Assembly (NCBI RefSeq): GCF_004119495.1
Contig: NZ_NRQU01000012.1
Span: forward strand, 25,186 to 89,185
Length of the DNA stretch: 64,000 nucleotides
From: Flavobacterium sp. YO12
GTDB lineage: Bacteria; Bacteroidota; Bacteroidia; Flavobacteriales; Flavobacteriaceae
Direction of reading: 5' to 3'
Every line of letters starts with the position of its first letter. Within the stretch, counting starts at the first letter, position 1. The notes beneath the pieces are model-generated. The model made no database searches, was not told the DNA's origin, and was given only the letters and a program-made list of their open reading frames with translations. Of the stretch, positions 1 to 8,640 are shown one piece after another. Made by a program: the position numbers and the translations under genes.

Positions 1-1001
1 GGAACTGTTGTTTTGATGTTTTCGCCTAAATCTATTTCAAACGGAACAATTACTTCTTTTGATAAAAGCTGAAAACGTTCGCGAAGTTCAACAATAGCAA
101 GTTCTAAAAGCTCTTCGTCGCTTTCGTCAAGCTTCTTTTTCATTTCTAAAGTGTGCGAACGAATAATCGATCCGTGCGAAATTTGCAGAAAGTTCACAAA
201 AGCGGCACTTTCATCAGACACAATCGAAAATACATCGATGTTGGTAATCTTTGGATTTACAATTGTCGATTTTGATTGATAGTTTTCTAGAACTTCTATT
301 TTCTCTTTGATTTTTTGTGCTTCTTCAAAACGCAATTCTTGCGCATATTCGACCATTAATCTTTTAAAACCTTTGATGCTTTCTTTGAAATTTCCTTTTA
401 GAATTTCGCGAATTGCGTCGACTTGTTTTTGATATTCTTCTAATGATTCTAAACCTTCACAAGGTCCTTTGCAATTGCCAATATGATATTCAAGGCAGAC
501 TTTAAATTTACCAGAATCAATATTAGATTTACTTAAGTCGTAATTGCAGGTTCGGAGCGGATATAATTCTTTGATAAGATCAAGAATAGTGTGTACTGTT
601 TTGAAACTGGTATAAGGACCAAAATATTCTGAGCCGTCTTTGACCATTCTTCTGGTCGAAAATATTCTCGAAAAAGGTTCTTTTTTTATACAAATCCAAG
701 GATAACTTTTATCATCACGAAGCAAAACATTATATCTTGGCTGTAATGTTTTTATCAGATTATTTTCTAATAAAAGAGCATCCGTTTCAGTAGGAACCAC
801 AATGTGTTTTATGGTAACGATTTTTTTTACTAAAACATTTGTTTTGGCTGTATCGTGAATTTTATTGAAATAAGATGAAACTCTTTTTTTTAAGTTTTTG
901 GCTTTGCCAACATATAAAATCTTTCCGTCCTTATCATAGTATTGATAAACGCCCGGATTATCTGGTAAAGTTAGAATTTGAAGTTCGAGAGGAGTCTGCA
1001 T
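1..1001 (-). CDS. uvrC: UvrABC system protein C, N-terminal part (cut by window edge)
   Basis: This is the first roughly 333 codons of the excinuclease subunit that makes both incisions during nucleotide excision repair. The reading frame starts at the ATG whose complement ends at 1001 and stays open to the left edge. The N-terminus carries a GIY-YIG nuclease domain (about residues 14-90) with the recognisable stretch NPGVYQYYDKDGKILYVGKA. A Cys-containing middle segment (YHIGNCKGPCEG) follows, then a UVR motif for UvrB binding around residues 200-240. The C-terminal endonuclease and HhH domains lie outside the window, so completeness cannot be judged. A terminator-like hairpin separates it from the lipoprotein gene upstream, so it probably has its own promoter. 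Confidence 0.95.
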   Translation of the reverse strand, partial: MQTPLELQILTLPDNPGVYQYYDKDGKILYVGKAKNLKKRVSSYFNKIHDTAKTNVLVKKIVTIKHIVVPTETDALLLENNLIKTLQPRYNVLLRDDKSYPWICIKKEPFSRIFSTRRMVKDGSEYFGPYTSFKTVHTILDLIKELYPLRTCNYDLSKSNIDSGKFKVCLEYHIGNCKGPCEGLESLEEYQKQVDAIREILKGNFKESIKGFKRLMVEYAQELRFEEAQKIKEKIEVLENYQSKSTIVNPKITNIDVFSIVSDESAAFVNFLQISHGSIIRSHTLEMKKKLDESDEELLELAIVELRERFQLLSKEVIVPFEIDLGENIKTTV

Positions 1002-1061
1002 AGAACAAATTTAAACTTTTGCGCTCAAATTAAATAATTCTTTTAGTTTTCTTAAAGAAAA

Positions 1062-1097
1062 AACGCCCGTTTTCTTTAAGAAACGGACGCTTTTTTA
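1062..1097 (-). terminator. Rho-independent terminator after the lipoprotein gene
   Basis: A GC-rich stem (cgcccgttt pairing with aaacggacg, one mismatch) is flanked by an A-run on its left, which reads as a T-run on the minus strand. It lies just after the stop of the lipoprotein gene and before uvrC. A T-run on the right means it could also stop plus-strand transcription. Confidence 0.7.
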
Positions 1098-1108
1098 GGG
1101 TGGTACTA

Positions 1109-1636
1109 TTACTTAATTGTAAAGTATTCTGTTTGCAGTAAATGTGTTCTTTCATCAAATGAGAAATCTACATATTTTGCATCATCTTTTTTTATAGAAA
1201 CTTCTAATTTGCTTCTGCCGATTTCTTTTTTATCAGCATCAAAAGCTTTTAGTAAAACATCGCCTTTAAAGTCTTTTTTAGCAATCAGATAAATCGTTAC
1301 TTTCTTTTGTTTGTCACTGTCAGCACCGTAAATTTTCTCTGCTTTACATTCTTCAAAATTGGTTTTAAAAGCAGGATCAGAAATTACTTTTGAGGTATTG
1401 ATGCTTTCGCTCATTCCTGAATTGATGCCTTTTATTACATCGCCAATTCCTTTTGATGCACTTTTAGCGGCTTCTTTTCCTTCTTCTTGAAGTGCTTTTC
1501 CTGCACCTTCTATTAATTTTGATTTAACAGCAACAGCTTCGTTTCCATCCGCTTCTGCTTCTTTCATTTTCTCTTCTTTACTTTGGCAGGAAACCAATAT
1601 GGCTAATGCACTAAATAAAACTAATACTTTTTTCAT
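1109..1636 (-). CDS. Secreted lipoprotein of unknown function
   Basis: The 175-residue product begins with a lipoprotein signal peptide ending in LVSC, so Cys17 should be lipidated and the mature protein membrane-anchored. The middle (about residues 25-85) is rich in Lys, Glu and Ala and looks helical. The C-terminal half (about 90-175) alternates beta-prone stretches such as KVTIYLIAKKDFKGDV and resembles a small beta-sandwich, though I cannot assign a family. It is divergent from the M14-type gene, and a -7-like TATCTTTG lies upstream on the minus strand at 1690-1697. Function unknown. Confidence 0.8.
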   Translation of the reverse strand: MKKVLVLFSALAILVSCQSKEEKMKEAEADGNEAVAVKSKLIEGAGKALQEEGKEAAKSASKGIGDVIKGINSGMSESINTSKVISDPAFKTNFEECKAEKIYGADSDKQKKVTIYLIAKKDFKGDVLLKAFDADKKEIGRSKLEVSIKKDDAKYVDFSFDERTHLLQTEYFTIK

Positions 1637-1689
1637 TTCTTTTTTAGGTTTTGAATAGATTGTATGTTAAGAATTTAAGTGTTAAAAAT

Positions 1690-1697
1690 CAAAGATA
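1690..1697 (-). promoter_or_regulatory. Candidate Bacteroidota -7 element for the lipoprotein gene
   Basis: The minus strand reads TATCTTTG, an exact match to TAnnTTTG, about 54 bases before the ATG. No clear -33 TTTG was found at the expected spacing, so this rests on one element. Confidence 0.4.
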
Positions 1698-1741
1698 TAA
1701 ATTTAAAATATAATTTCTATATTTAGCTTTTATTATTAAAT

Positions 1742-2722
1742 ATGAAAAATAGTAAGCCTTTGGTGATTTTTGGAGAAGCAATTCTACCCGGAGAAAGCAG
1801 AACCATAAATGTTGAGATTGCTCGATTACATACTACCACAAAACTTAATATTCCAGTTATTGTTCGTCGTTCAAAACATGAAGGGCCTGTTGTTTTATTC
1901 TCGGCAGGAATCCATGGTGATGAAATAAATGGAGTTGAAGTTGTTCGCCAGATTATCAGTAAAAAAATTAATCGTCCAGCAAGAGGTACCATTATTTGTA
2001 TTCCGATTATCAATATGTATGGTTTTGTAAATAAATCTCGTGAGTTTCCTGACGGGAGAGATTTAAACAGGGTTTTTCCCGGAAGTAAAAAGGGATCGCT
2101 CGCAAGCCGATTTGCTTATCATATTGTAGCTGAAATTTTGCCTATTATTGATTATGCTGTCGATTTTCATGCGGGCGGAGCCAGTCGTTTTAATGCACCT
2201 CAAATTAGAGTTACAGAGAATAATCCCGAGTTGAAAATTCTGGCAGATGTTTTTAATGCTCCTTTTACTTTATATTCTAAAAATATCAACGGTTCTTTTA
2301 GAAATACCTGTGAAAAAGCCAATATTAAAATGCTGCTTTTTGAAGGCGGAAAATCGCTGGATATAAATGATGCTATTGCAAATGAAGGTGTAATGGGAGT
2401 GAAACGTCTTTTGCATTACTTAAAAATGCTTGATCCTAAACACATCGTTGAAAAAGCCGAAGAGCCATCCATTTATATTAAAAATTCAGTTTGGCTTAGG
2501 GCCAAATGCTCTGGTTTGCTTCATGATTATAACCTGATTGGAAAGTTTGTGACTAAGGGAACTATTTTGGCGATAATTACAGATCCGTTTGGTAAATTTG
2601 AACAAAAGGTAAAAGCTCCTCACGAAGGATTTGTTATAAACGCAAATCATTCGCCAATTGTATATGAGGGTGATGCTATTTATCATATGTCTAAAACTTT
2701 ACCTGAAAATGTCGACGAATAA
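1742..2722 (+). CDS. Succinylglutamate desuccinylase/aspartoacylase family zinc hydrolase
   Basis: This 326-residue protein belongs to the M14-like AstE/AspA group, zinc enzymes that cleave amide bonds on acylated amino acids or peptides. Visible zinc ligands are His58 and Glu61 in GIHGDE and His143 in DFHAGG. Glu201 in LLFEGG is the likely catalytic Glu. The N-terminal 35 residues form a short beta-rich lead-in, and the C-terminus (about 245-320) resembles the small beta domain that caps this family. In related bacteria such genes often sit beside rimK, which is not seen here. The substrate is unknown. The 3' end overlaps the following folate gene by 14 bases, so the two are probably co-transcribed and translationally coupled. 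Confidence 0.85.
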   Translation: MKNSKPLVIFGEAILPGESRTINVEIARLHTTTKLNIPVIVRRSKHEGPVVLFSAGIHGDEINGVEVVRQIISKKINRPARGTIICIPIINMYGFVNKSREFPDGRDLNRVFPGSKKGSLASRFAYHIVAEILPIIDYAVDFHAGGASRFNAPQIRVTENNPELKILADVFNAPFTLYSKNINGSFRNTCEKANIKMLLFEGGKSLDINDAIANEGVMGVKRLLHYLKMLDPKHIVEKAEEPSIYIKNSVWLRAKCSGLLHDYNLIGKFVTKGTILAIITDPFGKFEQKVKAPHEGFVINANHSPIVYEGDAIYHMSKTLPENVDE

Positions 2723-3278
2723 AAAGGAATTACGTATACATTATAAAAATCTTCGAAAAGAACTTTCGGCAGATGATATTGAAGAAAAAAGTCTGGCTAT
2801 TGCCAATAATTTGATCCAATTGCCTATTTGGGATAAAACATATTATCATGTTTTTCTTCCAATTGTAGAACATAAAGAAGTCGATACTGAATTTATTCTG
2901 CATTTGCTTTCTGGAAAAGACAAGGAAATCGTGATTTCTAAAAGCGATTTTGAAACCCGTGGAATGACTCATTTTTTATTGACGGATAATACCAAAATCA
3001 AAAAAAACGAATATAATATTCCTGAGCCTGTAAATGGACTTGAGGTTCCAACTAAAACTATTGATGTGGTTTTTGTACCGCTTTTAGCTTTTGATCATTT
3101 TGGAAACCGAATAGGTTATGGAAAAGGTTTTTATGATAAATTCCTTGCCGATTGTAAACCTGATACGATTAAGATTGGACTTTCGTTTTTTGAAGCAGCA
3201 GATCAGATTGATGATGTTTTTGAATCTGATGTAAGATTGGATTACTGCGTTACGCCTGAGAAAGTTTATACTTTTTGA
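2709..3278 (+). CDS. 5-formyltetrahydrofolate cyclo-ligase
   Basis: The 189-residue protein converts 5-formyl-THF to 5,10-methenyl-THF with ATP, recycling a folate by-product in the cytosol. The family signature is the glycine-rich nucleotide-binding segment FGNRIGYGKGFYDKF at about residues 131-145. A Lys/Arg-rich N-terminal helix (KKELRIHYKNLRKEL) is also typical. I chose the ATG at 2709 over an in-frame ATG at 2658 because the extra residues are hydrophobic, unlike the family, and lie within the preceding gene. Length is normal. It overlaps the upstream hydrolase by 14 bases. Confidence 0.93.
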   Translation: MSTNKKELRIHYKNLRKELSADDIEEKSLAIANNLIQLPIWDKTYYHVFLPIVEHKEVDTEFILHLLSGKDKEIVISKSDFETRGMTHFLLTDNTKIKKNEYNIPEPVNGLEVPTKTIDVVFVPLLAFDHFGNRIGYGKGFYDKFLADCKPDTIKIGLSFFEAADQIDDVFESDVRLDYCVTPEKVYTF

Positions 3279-3284
3279 TTGTAA

Positions 3285-3360
3285 ACCATATAAGTGATAT
3301 AAGAAAATTTAAGACTATATGTTTGAATAAGCTAATGTTTACTTATATCACTTATAAGGT
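3285..3360. repeat. Long imperfect intergenic palindrome
   Basis: The arms at 3285-3303 and 3342-3360 are complementary at 18 of 19 positions around a 38-base loop. The arm word is accatataagtgatataag. It lies between two convergent genes and may act as a bidirectional transcription stop, although no clean T-run follows it. Confidence 0.7.
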
Positions 3361-3416
3361 GGAATAAAACTCCAATTCTTCATCTTGGAATTTGGGATTT
3401 TTTATTTTAGTAAAAG

Positions 3417-4040
3417 TTATTGCAATTTAAAGTATTCTATTTTTGTATTGCCGCAAATTATTTCTGAAATACCAGTATCATGCTCTTGTCCGATGAAATA
3501 CGCAATCAATCCTCCAGAAGTTTTATCTATGTAATAAGACCAAACATCTTTGTTTGAATAAGATATGTATAGAGGATCAGAAGACATGTTTGGTTTGTCT
3601 GTAAAAACTAGTTTTTCGGTTTTAATCAAACTCCACTTTTTAGTTTTGGGATATAGTTCATAAAACAGTATTTGATCAAGATTTATAGTAATCATTTTTG
3701 CAACTACGCTGTCTGAAGGTTCTCTCATGGCCCATGATTCGGCAGTTATCAGTTTCCAATTACCAGTAATTTCTTTGGTTAAATTTGTTCGTAAAATAAC
3801 TTTTAACGAATCTGATTTTTTTAAAGAAAGATCCTTTATCTCTTTATTAGAACCGAAATTTTGGGCTAAAGAAAAAAAGGCATACGCTCGGTTGAGTTCT
3901 TGATCTTTTAAAGCTGTCTCAGCGTTTAAAAACACTTCTTTTTGACGACTATCTATATCAAATATTTCTTCTTTTTCTTCTTGGGCAAAGAGGTTAAGAG
4001 AGAAAGTAAGTAATAGCGTTAAAACAAGTTTTTTGAGCAT
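3417..4040 (-). CDS. Secreted protein with lipocalin-like segment, function unknown
   Basis: The 207-residue product begins with a clear Sec signal peptide (MLKKLVLTLLLTFSLNLFAQ). Residues about 25-85 are helical and TPR-like (NAETALKDQELNRAYAFFS). From about residue 90 the sequence EITGNWKLI followed by alternating strands suggests a lipocalin-like beta domain. That assignment is weak. It lies 47 bases downstream of batE on the same strand and may be the last gene of the Bat transcript. No catalytic motif is seen. Confidence 0.75.
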   Translation of the reverse strand: MLKKLVLTLLLTFSLNLFAQEEKEEIFDIDSRQKEVFLNAETALKDQELNRAYAFFSLAQNFGSNKEIKDLSLKKSDSLKVILRTNLTKEITGNWKLITAESWAMREPSDSVVAKMITINLDQILFYELYPKTKKWSLIKTEKLVFTDKPNMSSDPLYISYSNKDVWSYYIDKTSGGLIAYFIGQEHDTGISEIICGNTKIEYFKLQ

Positions 4041-4087
4041 TCGAATGTAATTTAAAATGAGATTATAATTTGCATTCTGTTGAGAGT

Positions 4088-4834
4088 CTACTTCACTTCC
4101 TTGATAGTCGAAGCATCAATCCAGCCTTCTTGACCGTCAGTTAATTCGATTTTTTTCCATTTTCCAACAGTTTCTATTACATAAACTTTTGCTCCTTCAT
4201 GCAGCAAAATTACTGGAGAACCTGCTTTTTGAGGTTCGCTTCGAACTTCGCTTAATTCTGCAAAAACAATTGCAGGACGATCGTTATCAAAGTGATTCTT
4301 CTCAGACATTCCAGCCGAAACACATAGAAGTAATGCAACTAAAAAAATAAACATTCCGATAAAATAAATTCTTTTGCTAATTGTAAGCTGCGAAAAGTAG
4401 TATCCAATAAAACATAGTAGAAACACAAATGAAATGGCAACAGAGATTTTAGCCCAAGTGTCATAATCAAAAATTCCAGTAAAGTTTTGAATTAGTTTTG
4501 CGAAACCTACTTTTGGCACTTCTTTAATTTCATCAATTGTTCTTTTTTTAGCGAATTTTAAGTTGTTTAAAGCTTCTGGATGATGAGGATTTAAAACTAA
4601 TGCCTTTTCGTAATTATAGATAGAAGGCGCTACTTTGTTAAGTTTGTAATAACAGTTAGCAAGATTATAATAAACCTCTGCCGATTCTTGTTTGTCTTCT
4701 TTAACGATGTTTTCGAAAACGTCAGCTGCTTGCTGATACTGTCCTTTTTGATACAAAGCGTTTCCTTTATCAAAGGCGCTTTGAGCAAAAAAGACCTGCG
4801 TGATTAATAAAAATAGATATACTATACTTTTCAT
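4088..4834 (-). CDS. batE: BatE-like TPR and SH3-domain membrane protein
   Basis: The 248-residue product has a signal peptide, two to three TPR units at about residues 20-110 (NALYQKGQYQQAADVFENI and EVYYNLANCYYKLNKVAPS), two transmembrane helices at about 125-172, and a C-terminal bacterial SH3 domain at about 185-245 (EGAKVYVIETVGKWKKIEL). This is the architecture of BatE in the Bacteroidota Bat operon. The TPR part should face the periplasm and bind protein partners, and the SH3 part may bind peptide or wall ligands. It is separated from batD by 56 bases. The name rests on domain order and position in the operon. Confidence 0.88.
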   Translation of the reverse strand: MKSIVYLFLLITQVFFAQSAFDKGNALYQKGQYQQAADVFENIVKEDKQESAEVYYNLANCYYKLNKVAPSIYNYEKALVLNPHHPEALNNLKFAKKRTIDEIKEVPKVGFAKLIQNFTGIFDYDTWAKISVAISFVFLLCFIGYYFSQLTISKRIYFIGMFIFLVALLLCVSAGMSEKNHFDNDRPAIVFAELSEVRSEPQKAGSPVILLHEGAKVYVIETVGKWKKIELTDGQEGWIDASTIKEVK

Positions 4835-4890
4835 TTTTATTTTCTTTGAACCTGAATTGGTTTTAAAACCTTTCGAGTTTGATGTTATAT

Positions 4891-6636
4891 TTAAACAATC
4901 TGTTTTTCTAGTGCCGAAATAATTAAAACAGCCTTATCATAATCTTGCTGAATAGAAGCGCTTGATGCTGGCGCATAACGAGCAAATTCACAGTTTTCGG
5001 TCAAGTTAATGAAATCTTGAACGGCTTCTGGGTTTGCATTTCTAGACAACAGCAATTCTTGAATATTGGCTTTGCTCATTTCTGAGGTTTCAATATGCAG
5101 TTTCGCCTTTAAGAAATTATGCATTGCTTTTTCTAATGCGATATAGAAAGCTTCTTTATTGTTAAGCTGTTTTTTGGCTTGCGATAAGTATTTTTTAGCA
5201 AGCTTATTGTTCATTCTAATTCTGTTTCCTGTTACGTCGCCATCTATTGCTTCTTTTCTTTTCTTAGCAAGAATAATAATTGGTATAATGGCAAAAGGAA
5301 GGAATAACAAAGTATAATACAAGTTTGAACCGTAAAAATCATTTTTAGCAATTGGTACTAATATGGTTTTTGTTTTGTTGTATTTAAACTGCTCTTTTTC
5401 TGCAATAACATTTTTAGAAGCCGTAGATGGATTTGCTTCGGCTAATGTTGGACCGTCTAAAACATCAATCATAATCTCTTTTGTCGTTATTGTTCTATAC
5501 GAACCAGAACTAAGATCAAAATAAGAGAATGACATTGGTTTAATAGCATATTTTCCTTTGTATTGAGGAACTATGGTGTATTTGTCGGATATTTTTCCAG
5601 ACATGCCAGATAATGATGTTGTAACTTTTTCATCATGAACCGGGTCGTACATTTCTAACGCATTTGGTACAACTGGTTTAGGTAAAGTAAACAATTTCAT
5701 ATTTCCGTTTCCGGTTGCGCTTACCATTAAATCAAGACTTTCGCCACTTTTCAAAGTTGTTTTTGTTGGAGTAACTGTAAAATTAAATTTACCTACTGCT
5801 CCAGTAAAACTTTCAGGTTTACCAGTTTCTGGAAGTGGTTTTACATTTATAGTTCTTGCTCCCGCAGAGACAATTTTATTATCTTCAGTTATAATCATCT
5901 GACCAAACATATCACGACGATTTGTTGGTAATTGCACGCCAATGTCTAGAGAGAAAGGTTCGATCGTTAATTTTCCAGATTTTTGAGGATATAAAATGGT
6001 TTTCTTTAAAACAACAAAATAGCATCTTTGTCCTTGAAAATTACCTTCTTCAATTGCTAATTGTTTAACTTCTATATTCTGATTCCAGAAATCATTGTAT
6101 TTAGGTTTTGCAACTTCTTTAAAACCAGTAACACCAATTCCGTTAAAGTACAATTTGTAAACCACTGTAATAGGTTCATTTAAGTACGGATTTGTTTTAG
6201 AAACTTCTGCTACTAATTGCAATAATTCATTTCCAGAACCTTGAGGTCTGTCGTTAGGATCTCTTTCTTGTGCAACTGCATTGGTTACAGTAACTTTTAT
6301 GGGATTAGTTTTGTAAATCTGCCCATTGTATTCGATCGCAGCCTGCTTGATTATAACAGATCCTTTTTGAGCCGGCTGTAAAATGTAAGAGTATATTTTT
6401 TGAAAAGAACTTCGTCCATTTACCCACGATTGGCTTATTTGCTGACTAGGTCCCGCAACAAGTTTAAAACCGTCAAAAGAAGGCTGGTCGAAATTATCTC
6501 CGTCAACATTCATGATGAAATCAACGCGAAGTCTTTCGTTTAGTCCAAGTGTATTTTTGCTTACTCTGGCTTCAAATTGAACTTGAGCCAAAAGCCCTTG
6601 AAAAGTGAATAGTAATAGAATTAAATATCTTTTCAT
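4891..6636 (-). CDS. batD: BatD family membrane protein
   Basis: The 581-residue product has a signal peptide (MKRYLILLLFTFQGLLAQ) and a long periplasmic region of repeated Ig-like beta domains (about 20-430). Examples of those domains are VQFEARVSKNTLGLNERL and FNFTVTPTKTTLKSGESL. A single transmembrane helix at about 440-460 is followed by a basic helical cytoplasmic tail. This matches the BatD/oxygen-tolerance family of Bacteroidota. It sits between batC and batE on the same strand. The family is thought to work with the VWA proteins BatA and BatB in envelope stress or aerotolerance, but its biochemical activity is not established. Confidence 0.92.
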   Translation of the reverse strand: MKRYLILLLFTFQGLLAQVQFEARVSKNTLGLNERLRVDFIMNVDGDNFDQPSFDGFKLVAGPSQQISQSWVNGRSSFQKIYSYILQPAQKGSVIIKQAAIEYNGQIYKTNPIKVTVTNAVAQERDPNDRPQGSGNELLQLVAEVSKTNPYLNEPITVVYKLYFNGIGVTGFKEVAKPKYNDFWNQNIEVKQLAIEEGNFQGQRCYFVVLKKTILYPQKSGKLTIEPFSLDIGVQLPTNRRDMFGQMIITEDNKIVSAGARTINVKPLPETGKPESFTGAVGKFNFTVTPTKTTLKSGESLDLMVSATGNGNMKLFTLPKPVVPNALEMYDPVHDEKVTTSLSGMSGKISDKYTIVPQYKGKYAIKPMSFSYFDLSSGSYRTITTKEIMIDVLDGPTLAEANPSTASKNVIAEKEQFKYNKTKTILVPIAKNDFYGSNLYYTLLFLPFAIIPIIILAKKRKEAIDGDVTGNRIRMNNKLAKKYLSQAKKQLNNKEAFYIALEKAMHNFLKAKLHIETSEMSKANIQELLLSRNANPEAVQDFINLTENCEFARYAPASSASIQQDYDKAVLIISALEKQIV

Positions 6637-6665
6637 TTAATTTTTTAATCGTTGTTGGTTTAACT

Positions 6666-6728
6666 GTTAAATCGTTTATTCGTTTGCTCGTTTTATTATT
6701 AAACGATTCGACGATTAAACGATTGAAC
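6666..6728. repeat. Imperfect palindrome in the batC-batD gap
   Basis: The arms at about 6666-6693 and 6701-6728 pair at roughly 22 of 28 positions. They are built from the repeated word (gtt)aaatcgttta. It sits inside the operon, so on the transcript it could form a hairpin between batC and batD. Confidence 0.6.
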
Positions 6729-6736
6729 TAAAAATT

Positions 6737-7510
6737 CTACCAGTCTTTCTCTGGTTTTTTAGGATTAGATTTTACCTTTTGTGCGTTAACTTTATCTTGA
6801 ATTTTCTTCTCTTCATTGTTTACAGCATCTAATAAGTTTTGAACACGTTCTTTTGAGATTCCGCCTGGCATTGGTTTTGGCTCTCCGTTATTGTCGGACT
6901 TGTCGTCTTTCTTCGGATCGTTTTTACCGTCTTTTTTATCCTTGTCTTTATCTCCTTTGTCGTCTTTTTTCTGATCGTCTTTACCGTCTTTTTTATCTTT
7001 ATTATCGCCGTCTTTCTTTTGATCGTCTTTCTTGTCGTTCTTTTTATCCTTATCCTTGTCTTTGTTCTTGTCGTTTTTAGGCGGATTTTCTTTTAATTTT
7101 TGCTTCGCCAATGCATAATTATAACGCGTTTCATCATCTGTAGGATCGTTGCGTAAAGCTTCTTTGTAAGCTTCAACTGCCTGCGTATAATTTTTCTCTT
7201 TCATGAAAACGTTTCCAAGATTATGAAAAGCTTTATGTTTTTCTGGTCTTGTTTTGGCATTTTTTATAGCATTTGCAAAAGCATATTTAGCTTCAGAAAC
7301 TTGATTTTGTTTGTAAATCGAGTTTCCAAGATTATAAGGAGCTGCTGCGCGCTTAGGAAATTTTGAGGCAGAGATTCTGTAATTAGCTTCGGCATCAACA
7401 AATTTATTCTGCTTATATTCCTCATTGGCACTAGGCAATGTCTTATCTTTTTCCTGTGCAGAAACTGCCAAAGAAAACGTTAGTAAAATATAAAGAAGTA
7501 AATTTTTCAT
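6737..7510 (-). CDS. batC: BatC-like TPR protein with a charged low-complexity tail
   Basis: The 257-residue product has a signal peptide ending at about residue 19 (LAVSAQ) and three TPR motifs at about 25-140 (AAPYNLGNSIYKQNQVSEAK, HKAFHNLGNVFMKEKNYTQA). A stretch of roughly 70 residues made almost only of Lys, Asp, Gly, Gln and Asn follows (about 142-215). A short conserved C-terminus (GGISKERVQNLLDAVNNEEK) ends the protein. The TPR part should bind partners in the Bat complex at the periplasmic side. The charged tail is coded by DNA with many near-repeats and may vary in length between strains. It lies 42 bases after batB. Confidence 0.88.
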   Translation of the reverse strand: MKNLLLYILLTFSLAVSAQEKDKTLPSANEEYKQNKFVDAEANYRISASKFPKRAAAPYNLGNSIYKQNQVSEAKYAFANAIKNAKTRPEKHKAFHNLGNVFMKEKNYTQAVEAYKEALRNDPTDDETRYNYALAKQKLKENPPKNDKNKDKDKDKKNDKKDDQKKDGDNKDKKDGKDDQKKDDKGDKDKDKKDGKNDPKKDDKSDNNGEPKPMPGGISKERVQNLLDAVNNEEKKIQDKVNAQKVKSNPKKPEKDW

Positions 7511-7552
7511 TCTAATGTTTTTATTTTTTATTCCGAGTTTTAAGCGGAATCT

Positions 7553-8587
7553 TTATTTTTTCTCGTTAAATAAATTCAACTCTTTAATCCAATTGGTTTT
7601 TCTTTCTAAAAGGAAAATGTCTACGAACAACAGTAAGAAAGCAAATCCGATGAACCATTGAAACTGTGATTGAAAATCCGCCATTTGTGTAGATTCAAAC
7701 TCTGTTTTTTGAATGTTATTTAAAGCATTTTTGATATATTCTAAAACCTCTTTTGTATTACCGCCGTAAACATAGCCTCCTTTTGTTGCTTTTGCAATAG
7801 TTTTTAAGCCTTCTTGATTAAGTTTAGTAATAACAGTTTCTCCGTTTTGATCTTTTTGATAGCTGCGAACTACGCCGTTTTCTTTTAACGGAATTGTTCC
7901 TCCTTTTTCTGTTCCAACACCAACAGTAATAATTTTCATTCCTATTTTGTTGGCTTCTTCAGCAGCAAGTGAAGCTCCTTCTGAATGATCTTCACCATCA
8001 GAAATTAAAATCAAAAGCTTACTGGTTTTGCTCTTTTCATCAAAATATTTAGCTGATAATCGAATTGCTTCGTCAAGAGATGTCCCTTGTGATGAAACCA
8101 TATCCGGACTCATGCTTTGCAAGAACATTTTTGCAACACTGTAATCAGATGTGATTGGTAAAACTGGAAAGGCACTTCCGGCATAAGCAACAATACCGAT
8201 TCTGTCGTTTCCTAGAGAATTAATAATCTGCGAAACGAGTTGTTTACTTTTGTCTAAACGATTAGGCGCAACGTCTTCTGCAAGCATACTTTTAGAAACG
8301 TCAACAGCAAAAACAATATCAATACCTTCGCGTTTTACGGTTTCCATTTTGGTTCCTATTTTTGGATTTACCAAACCGATAATTAAAAACGCTAATGCCA
8401 AAAGCAAGATCGATATTTTTAATACAGGTTTAAAAACAGATCGCTCCGGGCTTAATTTTTTTACCATTTCTAAATCACCAAACTCGAGTTGTTTTTTTCT
8501 TTTCCAATACATATTGAAAAGAAATATACACGCCACAATTGGGAGTAGTAATAAGAGATATAAATATTTTTTTTCGTCTAATTCCAT
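7553..8587 (-). CDS. batB: BatB, VWA-domain membrane protein
   Basis: The 344-residue product has an N-terminal transmembrane helix (about residues 8-25), a second at about 55-72, a von Willebrand A domain at about 88-290 and a C-terminal helix at about 308-328. The MIDAS metal site is visible as DVSKS (Asp96, Ser98, Ser100), with a later VSSQGT and ISDGEDH completing it. The domain faces the periplasm between the second and third helices. It forms a tandem VWA pair with BatA 53 bases upstream, as in other Bacteroidota Bat operons. MIDAS residues are intact, so metal-dependent protein binding is expected. Confidence 0.93.
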   Translation of the reverse strand: MELDEKKYLYLLLLLPIVACIFLFNMYWKRKKQLEFGDLEMVKKLSPERSVFKPVLKISILLLALAFLIIGLVNPKIGTKMETVKREGIDIVFAVDVSKSMLAEDVAPNRLDKSKQLVSQIINSLGNDRIGIVAYAGSAFPVLPITSDYSVAKMFLQSMSPDMVSSQGTSLDEAIRLSAKYFDEKSKTSKLLILISDGEDHSEGASLAAEEANKIGMKIITVGVGTEKGGTIPLKENGVVRSYQKDQNGETVITKLNQEGLKTIAKATKGGYVYGGNTKEVLEYIKNALNNIQKTEFESTQMADFQSQFQWFIGFAFLLLFVDIFLLERKTNWIKELNLFNEKK

Positions 8588-8640
8588 ATAATTTTTAAAA
8601 TTCCAATCCCTGTATTATCGAGATTTTTATTCGAATTTCT

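Noticed and set aside
6853..7080. An open frame opposite batC rich in Arg, Leu and Tyr
   Set aside because: It is the reverse reading of the Lys/Asp tract of batC. Its odd composition follows from that repeat.
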